This document shows, piece after piece, positions 28,069 through 36,672 of a stretch of DNA of 64,000 nt. A program made the position numbers and the translations under genes. The notes beneath the pieces were generated by a model. It was not told the DNA's origin and did no database searches. It was given only the letters and a program-made list of their open reading frames with translations. The stretch is from contig JAEZJF010000013.1 of the NCBI GenBank assembly GCA_023415825.1, positions 315,112 through 379,111 on the forward strand, in the 5' to 3' direction. The stretch is from Bacillota bacterium (lineage in GTDB: Bacteria; Bacillota; Clostridia; DSM-8532). Numbering within the stretch: the stretch's first letter is position 1; each line of letters begins with the position of its first letter.

Positions 28069-28084
28069 GTAATGCAGTATAATA
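28069..28084 (+). promoter_or_regulatory. Shared 16-nt promoter motif, copy 2
   Basis: GTAATGCAGTATAATA is identical to 8933-8948. It lies about 145 bp before the ATG at 28230 and includes a TATAAT box (28078-28083). It probably drives the region B operon. Confidence 0.6.
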
Positions 28085-28229
28085 CTATATAATTCAAACA
28101 CATTGTAGTTGAACAGTTTGTATTGGTGCAACATGAAAAATGTTGTTTCTAAATTTGCTCAACGAAGAACCTTAGAGGGAGGTTTGCAATGTGAAGTAGG
28201 CTGAAATAAAAATAAAGGGAGCGTAAAAA

Positions 28230-29219
28230 ATGGCTAAAATAGAAAAGGTCCTGTCAACAGTTTTATTTGATGAGATACACGTAAAAAAATTAAGGGATAT
28301 TTTTGAACCGGCAGAGTTTATTCATCTAAAGGCCAATGATACAGAAGGCGTCGCAGAAGCATTAAAAGTAGTTGATGTGGCGGTCTTAGGTACCGATAGG
28401 GATGAACGGGTCCTAAATGCACCCCATATAAAATGGATACATTATGATCATGCAGGTTTAAATAGAATTGCAAGGCCGGAAGTCTTAGATAAAAATCTGA
28501 TTATTACAGGCTCAGCTGGGCGATCAGCTCCAGCGCTAGCAGAGCATGCACTTTATTTTATGCTATCATTTACATTTGCATTTCCTGTTTTTTACAAAGC
28601 GCAACTTGAGCATAAGTTTGTAATTGATTTCAAATTACGGGAATCCCTAAGATGCCTTTATGGAAGAACAATAGGCATAGTCGGAATGGGTAATACCGGC
28701 ATGGAACTTGCTGTACGAGCTAAAGCTCTTGGCATGAACGTGCTTGGATATAAACGGAATAAAAGCGATGTTCCTCCAAGTGTTGATAAATTATATTGTA
28801 AGGAATCGGGTGATTCTTTAGATGACCTGCTGAAGCTTAGCGATTTTGTTGTACTGGCATTACCGCTTTCTAACGAAACCTACCGTTTAATATCGGAACG
28901 AGAACTGAATCTGATGAAATCGTCTGCTTATCTAATCAATATAGCAAGGGGACCTATTATTGATGAAAGTGCATTAATAAACGCACTTAATAATGGGGTA
29001 ATTGCAGGAGCAGGCTTGGACACTTTTGAGCAGGAGCCGTTGCCAGCTGATAATCCTTTGTGGGATGCACCTAATGTCATTATAACACCCCATGTGACTC
29101 CTCAGGTACCAAATAGGTCGGAGCGATCACTAGAAATCATAGCTGAAAATGTAAAGAGATATAGAGAAGATAAGCCCATGCTAAATCAATTACGCAAAAG
29201 TGATATTTTTAGCAAATAA
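28230..29219 (+). CDS. D-2-hydroxyacid dehydrogenase family protein
   Basis: A 329-residue NAD-dependent dehydrogenase and first gene of the region B operon. It has the Rossmann motif GIVGMGNTGMEL, catalytic Arg in NIARGPIID, Glu in TFEQEPLP and His in TPHVTP. It is a distant paralogue of the gene at 9000. In the E. coli allantoin pathway, a dehydrogenase likewise makes the 2-oxo substrate (oxalurate) for the FdrA-family enzyme, although it belongs to another family. A similar supply role is inferred here. Confidence 0.9.
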   Translation: MAKIEKVLSTVLFDEIHVKKLRDIFEPAEFIHLKANDTEGVAEALKVVDVAVLGTDRDERVLNAPHIKWIHYDHAGLNRIARPEVLDKNLIITGSAGRSAPALAEHALYFMLSFTFAFPVFYKAQLEHKFVIDFKLRESLRCLYGRTIGIVGMGNTGMELAVRAKALGMNVLGYKRNKSDVPPSVDKLYCKESGDSLDDLLKLSDFVVLALPLSNETYRLISERELNLMKSSAYLINIARGPIIDESALINALNNGVIAGAGLDTFEQEPLPADNPLWDAPNVIITPHVTPQVPNRSERSLEIIAENVKRYREDKPMLNQLRKSDIFSK

Positions 29220-29272
29220 CTTAATGGTTATTTATTAATAATCTGCACTTTAAGAATATGGGAGGACGGAAA

Positions 29273-30529
29273 ATGAGTGAAATAAAGGCTCGAATAGAAA
29301 AAGCCAATAAAAAAGTTATGGATATCCTGCTAAATAGTCAGCCAACCTGGGTTGATGTTAGACCTGCAGGAGAAGTAATCGAGGGCTTTGAAAAGAATAT
29401 GTTGCTCCACCCGGGTCCCCCTATAGAGGATGTTAATGAAATTGTCCCTGCTCTGAGAACCTCTCTATGCGGGGCCTTAATACATGAGGGCTTGGCAGAT
29501 ACAATGAGTAAGGCCTGGCAAATGATCAGAACCGGTGAAAGCATTTTAAAACCGGCACAAGACTACAACGCTTCTTGCGCGGCTGTCACAGTAATCAGTG
29601 CATCCATGCCTGTCATTGTGGGAAAAGATACGGTCTTTGGAGGTACAGGCTACTCTTCTATTCATCCGGGTCCTAATCCAAAATGTCTTCGTTGGGGCTA
29701 CTATGACGAAGAGGTTGAAAAAGACTTGGCCTGGTTTCGAGATGTATATGGGCCGGCTCTTGGCGAGGCAGTCCGTAACATGGGCGGAATAAATATGAAA
29801 ACCATTTTAGCACGCACTGCTGGAATGGGAGATGAAAATCATGTGCGCCAGCCAGCGTCCTCTTCCGTCATGATTCTGGACATGGTTCCTGCATTATTGG
29901 AATTAAAAAGAGAGCAGCGTGATGATATCATCAGAGCTTTTGTGTCCAATGACAGAGCCTTTCTTCATGTCATGATGGCCGGTGTTATGGGGATTCTGGA
30001 ATCGGCCAAAAACATACCGATGTCTACAATTATGGTGGCTATGGGAGGGAATGGCACTAAATTTGGTCTACAGTTCAGCGGCACGGGAAAACAGTGGTTT
30101 ACAGCAACTGCGCCTAAGGTGCTGGGGCAGTTTTTGAATCCTTCATGGACAGAGGAAGATCTGGCTGGGTATTTGGGCGACAGCTGTGTAACGGAAATCT
30201 ATGGACTGGGAGGCTTTTCAGCAATAGCGTCACCTGCATTTGTCAGACTCACGGGCGGCACTTTCGCAGATGCAAGAAAGCGTACTGAGGATGCAAGGGC
30301 AGTATCCCTTGGGGAGCATTTGTTTGCGCCTATACCATGGGATGATTACCGGGGGTTTCCCGTAGGCATTGATATGCGTAGGGTAATAGCCACTAACACT
30401 GTACCGACCAGCCATGGTGGATCGGCCAGGCTGGAGGGAGGACAAGGGGGCGCAGGCTCGGTGCTTGTTCCTATGGAGTGTTTCAAACAGGGATTAAGAG
30501 CAATCTATGAATTAGTAGGGAGGCAGTAG
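29273..30529 (+). CDS. DUF1116 protein (AllG/YlbE-like subunit of an FdrA-type transferase)
   Basis: A 418-residue DUF1116 family protein. Characteristic segments include LLHPGPPIEDVNEI, SLCGALIHEGLA, VFGGTGYSSIHPGPNPKCLRWG and TVPTSHGGSARLEGGQGGAG. In E. coli the homologue AllG (YlbE) acts with AllF (FdrA) and AllH as oxamate carbamoyltransferase. I chose the ATG at 29273 with GGGAGG upstream. The next gene begins one base after the stop, which shows tight coupling with the FdrA subunit. Confidence 0.85.
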   Translation: MSEIKARIEKANKKVMDILLNSQPTWVDVRPAGEVIEGFEKNMLLHPGPPIEDVNEIVPALRTSLCGALIHEGLADTMSKAWQMIRTGESILKPAQDYNASCAAVTVISASMPVIVGKDTVFGGTGYSSIHPGPNPKCLRWGYYDEEVEKDLAWFRDVYGPALGEAVRNMGGINMKTILARTAGMGDENHVRQPASSSVMILDMVPALLELKREQRDDIIRAFVSNDRAFLHVMMAGVMGILESAKNIPMSTIMVAMGGNGTKFGLQFSGTGKQWFTATAPKVLGQFLNPSWTEEDLAGYLGDSCVTEIYGLGGFSAIASPAFVRLTGGTFADARKRTEDARAVSLGEHLFAPIPWDDYRGFPVGIDMRRVIATNTVPTSHGGSARLEGGQGGAGSVLVPMECFKQGLRAIYELVGRQ

Positions 30530-30530
30530 G

Positions 30531-32087
30531 ATGGAATCGGTTATAAAAGTGTATCCAAATCGTTATTATGATTCAGTACAACTGATGTTCATAACCTCAT
30601 CGATAAAGAAAAAGCAGGGCATTAAAACGGCATTGGTCGCTATGGGTACACAAGCCAATAAGGATATTTTCGATGACATAGGTATGAACAGCAATTCCAT
30701 TATGCAAGCCGGCCCCAACGATATGATTATAGGTGTTAGCGGAGTCGATAAAACTACCTGTGAGCAAGCAATAATTGAAATACAAACTATTCTTTCCGGA
30801 AATGGTGCTTCTACAGAAGCCAATGCTGTGTCCTATTCAAGTCTTGAAACGGCGGTAAGGGCAAATTCCCAGGCTAACCTTTGCATCATTTCTGTACCAG
30901 GAGAATATGCAAAGGCAGAGGCGGTAAAGGCATTGAACGCGGGCTTACATACTTTGATTTTCAGTGATAATGTCTCACTTGAAGAGGAACGAGAAATAAA
31001 ACTTCTTGCAGCAGAAAAGGGACTCCTTTGCATGGGACCTGATTGTGGTGTAGCAAATATAAATGGAATCTCTTTTTTAGTTGGGAGTATTGTCCGAAAA
31101 GGGCCTATTGGTATTTGCGCGGCATCCGGAGTAGGACTCCAGGAGGTTGCTGTTCTGATCCATGAGGCGGGGAGCGGCATTTCACAAGGAATCGGTACTG
31201 GAGGCAGGGACTTAAAGGATAAAGTTGGAGGACTTACCATGCTTGCCGGTATTGATGCATTGGAAAGGGATGAAGAAACCAGGATCATTGTACTCATATC
31301 CCGTAAACCGGAAAGCAGCACTCTTGAAAAAGTATTAAACCGTGTAATGAATTGCGTTAAGCCCGTAGTTGTCTGTTTTATGGGCTGCGAAAAGGAAGAG
31401 ATCGAAAAGACTGGTGCAGTATATGCCCGCAGCCTGGAGGATGCTGCCCGGGAGGCGCTGACTCTTGCGGGAATGAACTTTAAGAGGGCTGATTTGGAAA
31501 AAATCATAGAGCTTGCAGATACACAGGTTATGGCTATGTCGGCTGAGCAAAAATATGTTCGAGGCCTTTTTTGCGGGGGGACTTTTGTCGAGGAAGCAAT
31601 GACGGCCATGAGAGAGGATATTGGTGATATCTATTCCAACGCGCCGCTAAGGGAGGAGCTAAGGCTTACAAAATCAACGGTTAGCTATAAAAATACAGTG
31701 GTCGATTATGGGGATGAAGAGTTTACCGTGAACCGTCCTCACCCTGTTATTGACACACAACCAAGAGCAGCCGGCATATTACGGGAAGCAATGGACCCTG
31801 AGACCGCCGTAATACTGCTTGATTTCGTACTAGGTCCTGCTGTTAATAATGATCCCGTAAGCTCTGTTCTTGATAATATAAAAGCCGCCATGAAAATTGC
31901 AAGTGAGCGCGGAGGCAAGCTTGCGGTAATTGCTTCAGTATGTGGCACTGAGTCTGATCCACAGAAGCGTTCCACCCAAGAAGAAATGCTTAGAGAGACT
32001 GGCGTAGTCGTTTGTCCCAGCAATTATCAAGCAGCTTTACTTGCCGGGAAAATAATCAAGCACAAGGCGGAGAGGGATGGGCTATGA
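30531..32087 (+). CDS. fdrA: FdrA family acyl-CoA-synthetase-like protein (AllF-like)
   Basis: A 518-residue FdrA protein with the fold of succinyl-CoA synthetase alpha/beta subunits. Visible marks are LLCMGPDCGVANING, the CoA-ligase-type GICAASGVGLQEV and GIGTGGRDL near residue 200, then the second domain with AVILLDFVLGPAVNNDP near 430. In E. coli FdrA (AllF) is part of oxamate carbamoyltransferase, moving a carbamoyl group to phosphate. The C-terminal module usually fused to FdrA appears here as the next small ORF, joined by an ATGA overlap. The substrate may differ from oxalurate. Confidence 0.87.
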   Translation: MESVIKVYPNRYYDSVQLMFITSSIKKKQGIKTALVAMGTQANKDIFDDIGMNSNSIMQAGPNDMIIGVSGVDKTTCEQAIIEIQTILSGNGASTEANAVSYSSLETAVRANSQANLCIISVPGEYAKAEAVKALNAGLHTLIFSDNVSLEEEREIKLLAAEKGLLCMGPDCGVANINGISFLVGSIVRKGPIGICAASGVGLQEVAVLIHEAGSGISQGIGTGGRDLKDKVGGLTMLAGIDALERDEETRIIVLISRKPESSTLEKVLNRVMNCVKPVVVCFMGCEKEEIEKTGAVYARSLEDAAREALTLAGMNFKRADLEKIIELADTQVMAMSAEQKYVRGLFCGGTFVEEAMTAMREDIGDIYSNAPLREELRLTKSTVSYKNTVVDYGDEEFTVNRPHPVIDTQPRAAGILREAMDPETAVILLDFVLGPAVNNDPVSSVLDNIKAAMKIASERGGKLAVIASVCGTESDPQKRSTQEEMLRETGVVVCPSNYQAALLAGKIIKHKAERDGL

Positions 32088-32263
32088 CAAATAAAATAAT
32101 TGATTTCTTTAACAATGATTTGGTAGTTATTAATGTTGGCCCAAAAGTTTTCGGTGATGCGGTAAGAAAACAGGGAATAGAAGTACTGCAAGTGGACTGG
32201 AAACCCATTGCCGGAGGAGACAAGGAAATGATTAAAATCCTAGAGGCTCTGGGAGGTATATAA
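32084..32263 (+). CDS. Detached C-terminal module of FdrA (59 residues)
   Basis: This small ORF starts with ATG overlapping the fdrA stop (ATGA). It encodes the pattern VVINVGPKVFGDAVRKQG followed by VLQVDWKPIAGGDKEM. As I recall the family, this pattern closes FdrA or opens its DUF1116 partner as a fused segment. The overlap implies coupled translation and a stoichiometric subunit. The alternative, an ancestral fusion split by a recent stop, is less likely because the start and ribosome site (GGAGAGGG) are good. Confidence 0.75.
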   Translation: MTNKIIDFFNNDLVVINVGPKVFGDAVRKQGIEVLQVDWKPIAGGDKEMIKILEALGGI

Positions 32264-32348
32264 TTTAAGAATTTTAGTAAAAGGAATATGATTATCTTAC
32301 CAAAGATCACTTAGACGAAGGCGTTAAAACGAAAGGAGTGTCAACTTT

Positions 32349-33533
32349 ATGAAAATACTGGTTCTTAATTTGGGATCGACAAGCTTTAAATTTAAGATTT
32401 TTGATTTTAAAATAGGAGAAAAGGCGTTGGCTTCAGGTGGAGTTGAAAGTATAGGAAGCCCAAAAGGCGCTTATCATGTAAATATATCGGGCCATGTTGA
32501 TAAGGGGGAGTGTACTTGTACCGTACATGGCGATGCAATGGATTTATGCATTGATATACTTAAAAAGAACAATGTAATCAAATCCATCGGCGATGTAGAT
32601 GCAGTTGGGTATAAGGCTGTTCACGGTGGAAGCATTATTGGAGCCAGGTTAGTGGATGATGGCCTGATAAAGGTTATGGACGATTTCTCCTCCTTTGTAC
32701 CGGCCCATAATCCCATTTATATAAGTACTATGCGTTCATTACAGGATAAATATCCTGGATTGAAACAAGTCGCTTATTTTGAAACCTCTTTTCATGCTAC
32801 AATGCCCGAGTACCGTGCCGTATATGGTGTACCTTATGAATGGTGCGCCGATTATGGTATTCGCAGATATGGGTTTCATGGTTCCAGTCACAGCTACATA
32901 GCATGGAAGCTTAATGAATTGGAGCCAACGGCCAAACGAATTGTTTCAATACACTTAGGAGGATCTTCTTCTCTGTGCGCCATTAAAGATGGGATTAGTA
33001 TTGCAGAAAGTATGGGAGCAACAACCCAGTCCGGATTATTCCACAATAACCGTGTTGGTGATTTTGATGCCTTTTGTATCCCTGATTTGATCAAAAGAAA
33101 CAACGGTGATGTAGATGAAGTTTTTCGACAACTTTCCACCAAAGGAGGGTTTTTAGGTATCAGTGGAGTCAGCAATGACCTCCGTGCTGTTCTTCAGGCT
33201 AGAGAAGAAGGAAATAAAAGAGCTGATTTAGCTGTTAAAGCCTTTGCAGATTCCATTATAGGGTATATCGGAATGTTTACCGCATACCTTGGTGGACTCG
33301 ATTCCATTGTATTTACAGGAGGAATCGGAGAGCGAAGCTCCATTATCAGGGAAATGGTATGCAGCGAGTTAGGCTGGCTCTCTGTACATCTTGACAGTGA
33401 GAAAAATCGTAAAGCCAAGGAGGAAAGAATTGATTCTTCAATGAGTAAAGTTTCTGTATGGGTATTGGAGACTAATGAGGAGCTTATGGTTGCGCGGCAA
33501 GTCCGTAATTTAATAGGAAATGCGGGGCATTAA
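32349..33533 (+). CDS. Acetate kinase-like (ASKHA) kinase, divergent
   Basis: A 394-residue protein of the acetate/propionate kinase family, forming ATP from an acyl phosphate or the reverse. The N-terminal phosphate loop is LVLNLGSTSFKFKIFD. HGG, PAHNP, YGIRRYGFHGSSH and VFTGGIGERSS are present. Several usual active-site residues differ: the catalytic Asp of FDTAFH is Glu145 (FETSFH), HLGNGAS is HLGGSSS, and the GTRSGD loop reads NNRVGD. It occupies the place of carbamate kinase in allantoin clusters. AAAGGAG precedes the ATG. Confidence 0.85.
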   Translation: MKILVLNLGSTSFKFKIFDFKIGEKALASGGVESIGSPKGAYHVNISGHVDKGECTCTVHGDAMDLCIDILKKNNVIKSIGDVDAVGYKAVHGGSIIGARLVDDGLIKVMDDFSSFVPAHNPIYISTMRSLQDKYPGLKQVAYFETSFHATMPEYRAVYGVPYEWCADYGIRRYGFHGSSHSYIAWKLNELEPTAKRIVSIHLGGSSSLCAIKDGISIAESMGATTQSGLFHNNRVGDFDAFCIPDLIKRNNGDVDEVFRQLSTKGGFLGISGVSNDLRAVLQAREEGNKRADLAVKAFADSIIGYIGMFTAYLGGLDSIVFTGGIGERSSIIREMVCSELGWLSVHLDSEKNRKAKEERIDSSMSKVSVWVLETNEELMVARQVRNLIGNAGH

Positions 33534-34470
33534 AGTTTTCGGCGTAAACCAGAATATGGAACAAATCATTGAAGCGCGTTTGACCGACTCCTTTAACACT
33601 TCTGAGGAGATATTCGGCGTAATCCACTCAAAGTTCCGGACTGTGCTAAATGTGCTTTTCAAGATGCCGAGGGGCGGCCCCAGGTTAATAACTTTCATGA
33701 CTGTCGGTACAAAAGGAGTTCCGGACAGTATAACCGTGACAGATAAATATTTTGACAAACTTTCATCGCTGCCAATAGGTTCCAGAGTTTCGTGCAAAAG
33801 CTTTATCTTTCATTTTGATTTCGTTTCCGAGGAACTCACAGGAGATATCCATTGTCTTCGGCAAAGTGGGATTGCAATTGAAAGTACCCCAGTCAATAGA
33901 GCAGGGCTGCTTCATTTCATCCGGCATACTGATGAAATGAGAAAATTTAGCAATAAGCCGTATTTCTTTGATGATTTATCGGTTTTAAACCCGGAGCAAA
34001 AAAACCATATTGTGTCCAATCTTCATGGATTTACTAAAGCCTGGTTGGAACATGACCTTATGACAATGGAATCAATTTTATTAAAGTATATAGGAATGGG
34101 TATTGGTTTGACACCATCCTGTGATGATGCATTTCTTGGTATAATTGCGGTCTGCTTGGGAGCAAGACTTTATGCTAAGGCCACGGGCCTAGGCGAATGG
34201 ATGGCTCTGCCCGATATTAAAAGCCTTCCTCCATTTAATAGGATATTGTCAAACCGTACCACGGATGTTTCTTTAAAGTATTTGTGTTGTTCCCAGGAAG
34301 GACGTTTTTCAGATGTGGTCGTAGATTTGATAAAAGAGATATTTTCTGACACTGGGGATCAATTGAGAACTTGTATAGAGGCTGTTTCCTTGGTGGGCGG
34401 AAGCTCCGGTATGGATATGCTGTATGGTATGAAAATTGCCTGTCATGAACTGGGTAAATCTATTAAATAA
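33520..34470 (+). CDS. DUF2877 protein (AllH-like subunit)
   Basis: A 316-residue DUF2877 protein, overlapping the kinase gene by 14 bp. The family signature GMGIGLTPSCDDAFLG is in the middle, and LVGGSSGMDMLYGM near the end. In E. coli AllH is the third component of oxamate carbamoyltransferase. All three partners (FdrA, DUF1116, DUF2877) are therefore present in one operon here, interrupted by the kinase. Confidence 0.85.
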   Translation: MRGIKVFGVNQNMEQIIEARLTDSFNTSEEIFGVIHSKFRTVLNVLFKMPRGGPRLITFMTVGTKGVPDSITVTDKYFDKLSSLPIGSRVSCKSFIFHFDFVSEELTGDIHCLRQSGIAIESTPVNRAGLLHFIRHTDEMRKFSNKPYFFDDLSVLNPEQKNHIVSNLHGFTKAWLEHDLMTMESILLKYIGMGIGLTPSCDDAFLGIIAVCLGARLYAKATGLGEWMALPDIKSLPPFNRILSNRTTDVSLKYLCCSQEGRFSDVVVDLIKEIFSDTGDQLRTCIEAVSLVGGSSGMDMLYGMKIACHELGKSIK

Positions 34471-34486
34471 GATAAGGAGTTATCAA

Positions 34487-36529
34487 ATGTATAATTGCAA
34501 TATTGGAAAAGATCATAAATGGTGGGAAGATAAAACGTTAAGAATGATTCAAACCTGTTTACGGGAAATCGATATGCTTGATATAAGAGCAGATGAATAC
34601 GTTAAGGAGCTAAGAAAATTTAAGGCGAATGTTGTTATGATTAATACATCTGGTATCATAGCAAGCTATGATACAAAGCTGCCTTATCATTTCAAAAGTC
34701 CTTATTTAAAGGGTGATATCCTTAAAGATATTGTAAATGCCTGTCATGATGACAATATAAAGGTTATTGGCAGGATGGATTTTACAAAAGTTCGTAAACC
34801 TCTCTTTGAAAAGAATCCTGAGTGGGCGTACATAAGCCCTAAGGGCAAAATTATCGAGTGCAACGGTGATACACATGTTTGCTTCAACAGTAGATATCAA
34901 CAGGAACATGCCTTTCAAATTATGAAAGAAACCATTTTGGAACTCGACATTGATGGTATCTATCTGAATATGGGCGGTTATATGTCAGGCATGGACTATG
35001 CCAATGGGTGGCAAGGTATATGCCAATGTGAAGGGTGCAGGCAGAGGTTTTTGGAGATGTACGGTTTGGAATTGCCCAAAATTGAGGACAAAAAGGATGA
35101 GATATATCAGAAATATTTATTGTTTCAACAACAAACATTGAAAGAGTACCATTTAAGGATGGAGAAGTTTTTAAGAACTGTTAAGCCTGATTTGTTCATT
35201 GATAAACAAGATTATTTACGAATTGAGGCTAATACTTCATTAAATGATAGGATGCCAAATTGGCAGTATAATGCTTCAGCACTTACAAAGACCGCTGTAA
35301 GTTCCCACATGGCAGACGTTATTGATATTGCTTCAGTAAACTTTATTGATGTGCCTTACCGGCATGTAGCCGTATCCCCTTATCAACAGGAATTACGCTT
35401 AGTTCAATCGCTTGCAAATGGGGGTTCTATTGATTATTTCGTGATAGGAAGACTGGATAACCAAGCTGATAAATCTGCCCAGGAGCCTTTAAAAAGAATT
35501 TATCACTATCATTCACAAAATGAGGATGAATATAAAAACTTGGTCTCCACTGCACAAATAGCGTTAATTCAGATAGATTCTCCTCTTCAGTTACTCCGAC
35601 AAAAATCTGAATATCGCGGATGGTATAACTTCTTAGTGGAAAACCATTTTATATTTGACTCTCTTTTATTGAAATCAAGCGAGTCTATCGATTTGAAGAA
35701 ATATAAGACAATAATCCTTCCCGATATAAAGCATATGAGTGAGGCATTCGTAGCACAAATAGATGACTTTGTTAAAGAGGGAGGTACGTTAATTTCTGTT
35801 GGGGGTACTGGTATTTATGATCCTTCTGGTGAGCTGCGTGATATACCGATCATCAAATCACTAGGTATCAATAAAATACAAAATATATGCACCGATATGC
35901 GATCTTCATATATAAAAATTACTGATAAAGAAAGGTATCCTAGATTAAATAATACAGAATTGGTTTATGTTCGTGGCAGATATATCTATGCCGAATATGA
36001 GAAAAATGTAGAGTTGCATTTAAAATTAATTGAACCCCATATGTATGCTCCGCCGGAGAGAGCTTATTTTACAACTGTTTCGGATTACCCAGGCTTTACT
36101 GTAAATGCTTATGGTAAGGGGAGAGGCGTATATATCCCGTGGGAACCTGGAAAGGAATTTTCTGAAAATGGGTTTACTAACCTGACTAACTTTATTGCTG
36201 ATTTTTTAGCAGAAGAATTGCATGTTAAACCACTGGGAGGGAAGCTTTCTCCAATGGTAGAGGTGACTGTTATGGAGAAGAAGGATCAATCAGCTCTATA
36301 TATTCACTTGGTAAATAGCTCAGGCTATACGGGCAATTCATTTTATGCTCCTGTTACAATGCATGACGTTGAGGTAGTGATTCCTTATACAGATTATACG
36401 GAATCTGTCATAAGCCTAATCACGAAAGAAGACTGTGATTATGAAGCTAGGGACGGTCATTTGTTAATTAAAATAAAGCGGCTTGGTTTATTCGAAGTAA
36501 TAAAAATTACTTATAAATCTGTGAATTAA
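34487..36529 (+). CDS. GHL6-like putative glycoside hydrolase with trimerisation-like domain
   Basis: A 680-residue protein resembling the hypothetical glycosyl hydrolase 6 (GHL6) barrel followed by a beta-galactosidase-trimerisation/GATase-like domain. The barrel (residues 30-390) contains DIDGIYLNMGGY and the Cys cluster ICQCEGCRQRF. The second domain (400-570) has TIILPDIKHMSEAFVAQI and GGTLISVGGTGIYD. No signal peptide is present. I chose the ATG at 34487 behind AAGGAG. The reaction is unproven; related barrels act on alpha- or beta-linked sugars. It follows the FdrA-type genes by 16 bp. Confidence 0.75.
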   Translation: MYNCNIGKDHKWWEDKTLRMIQTCLREIDMLDIRADEYVKELRKFKANVVMINTSGIIASYDTKLPYHFKSPYLKGDILKDIVNACHDDNIKVIGRMDFTKVRKPLFEKNPEWAYISPKGKIIECNGDTHVCFNSRYQQEHAFQIMKETILELDIDGIYLNMGGYMSGMDYANGWQGICQCEGCRQRFLEMYGLELPKIEDKKDEIYQKYLLFQQQTLKEYHLRMEKFLRTVKPDLFIDKQDYLRIEANTSLNDRMPNWQYNASALTKTAVSSHMADVIDIASVNFIDVPYRHVAVSPYQQELRLVQSLANGGSIDYFVIGRLDNQADKSAQEPLKRIYHYHSQNEDEYKNLVSTAQIALIQIDSPLQLLRQKSEYRGWYNFLVENHFIFDSLLLKSSESIDLKKYKTIILPDIKHMSEAFVAQIDDFVKEGGTLISVGGTGIYDPSGELRDIPIIKSLGINKIQNICTDMRSSYIKITDKERYPRLNNTELVYVRGRYIYAEYEKNVELHLKLIEPHMYAPPERAYFTTVSDYPGFTVNAYGKGRGVYIPWEPGKEFSENGFTNLTNFIADFLAEELHVKPLGGKLSPMVEVTVMEKKDQSALYIHLVNSSGYTGNSFYAPVTMHDVEVVIPYTDYTESVISLITKEDCDYEARDGHLLIKIKRLGLFEVIKITYKSVN

Positions 36530-36672
36530 TAATTGTAGGATACTCACAGCGCAAGTGTTGGAGCTATAATTGGAAATTGAAGAATTAGAGTGGATTTTTA
36601 GTATATAAACACTCAATAGCGTTAAGGTTGGTTTGGAGTGGGCTTAGAATTTTATTGGGAGGAAATGTATTA

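Noticed and set aside
30833..31609. 258-residue minus-strand ORF
   Set aside because: It lies wholly inside fdrA in antisense, is Ser/Pro-rich without motifs and has no ribosome site.
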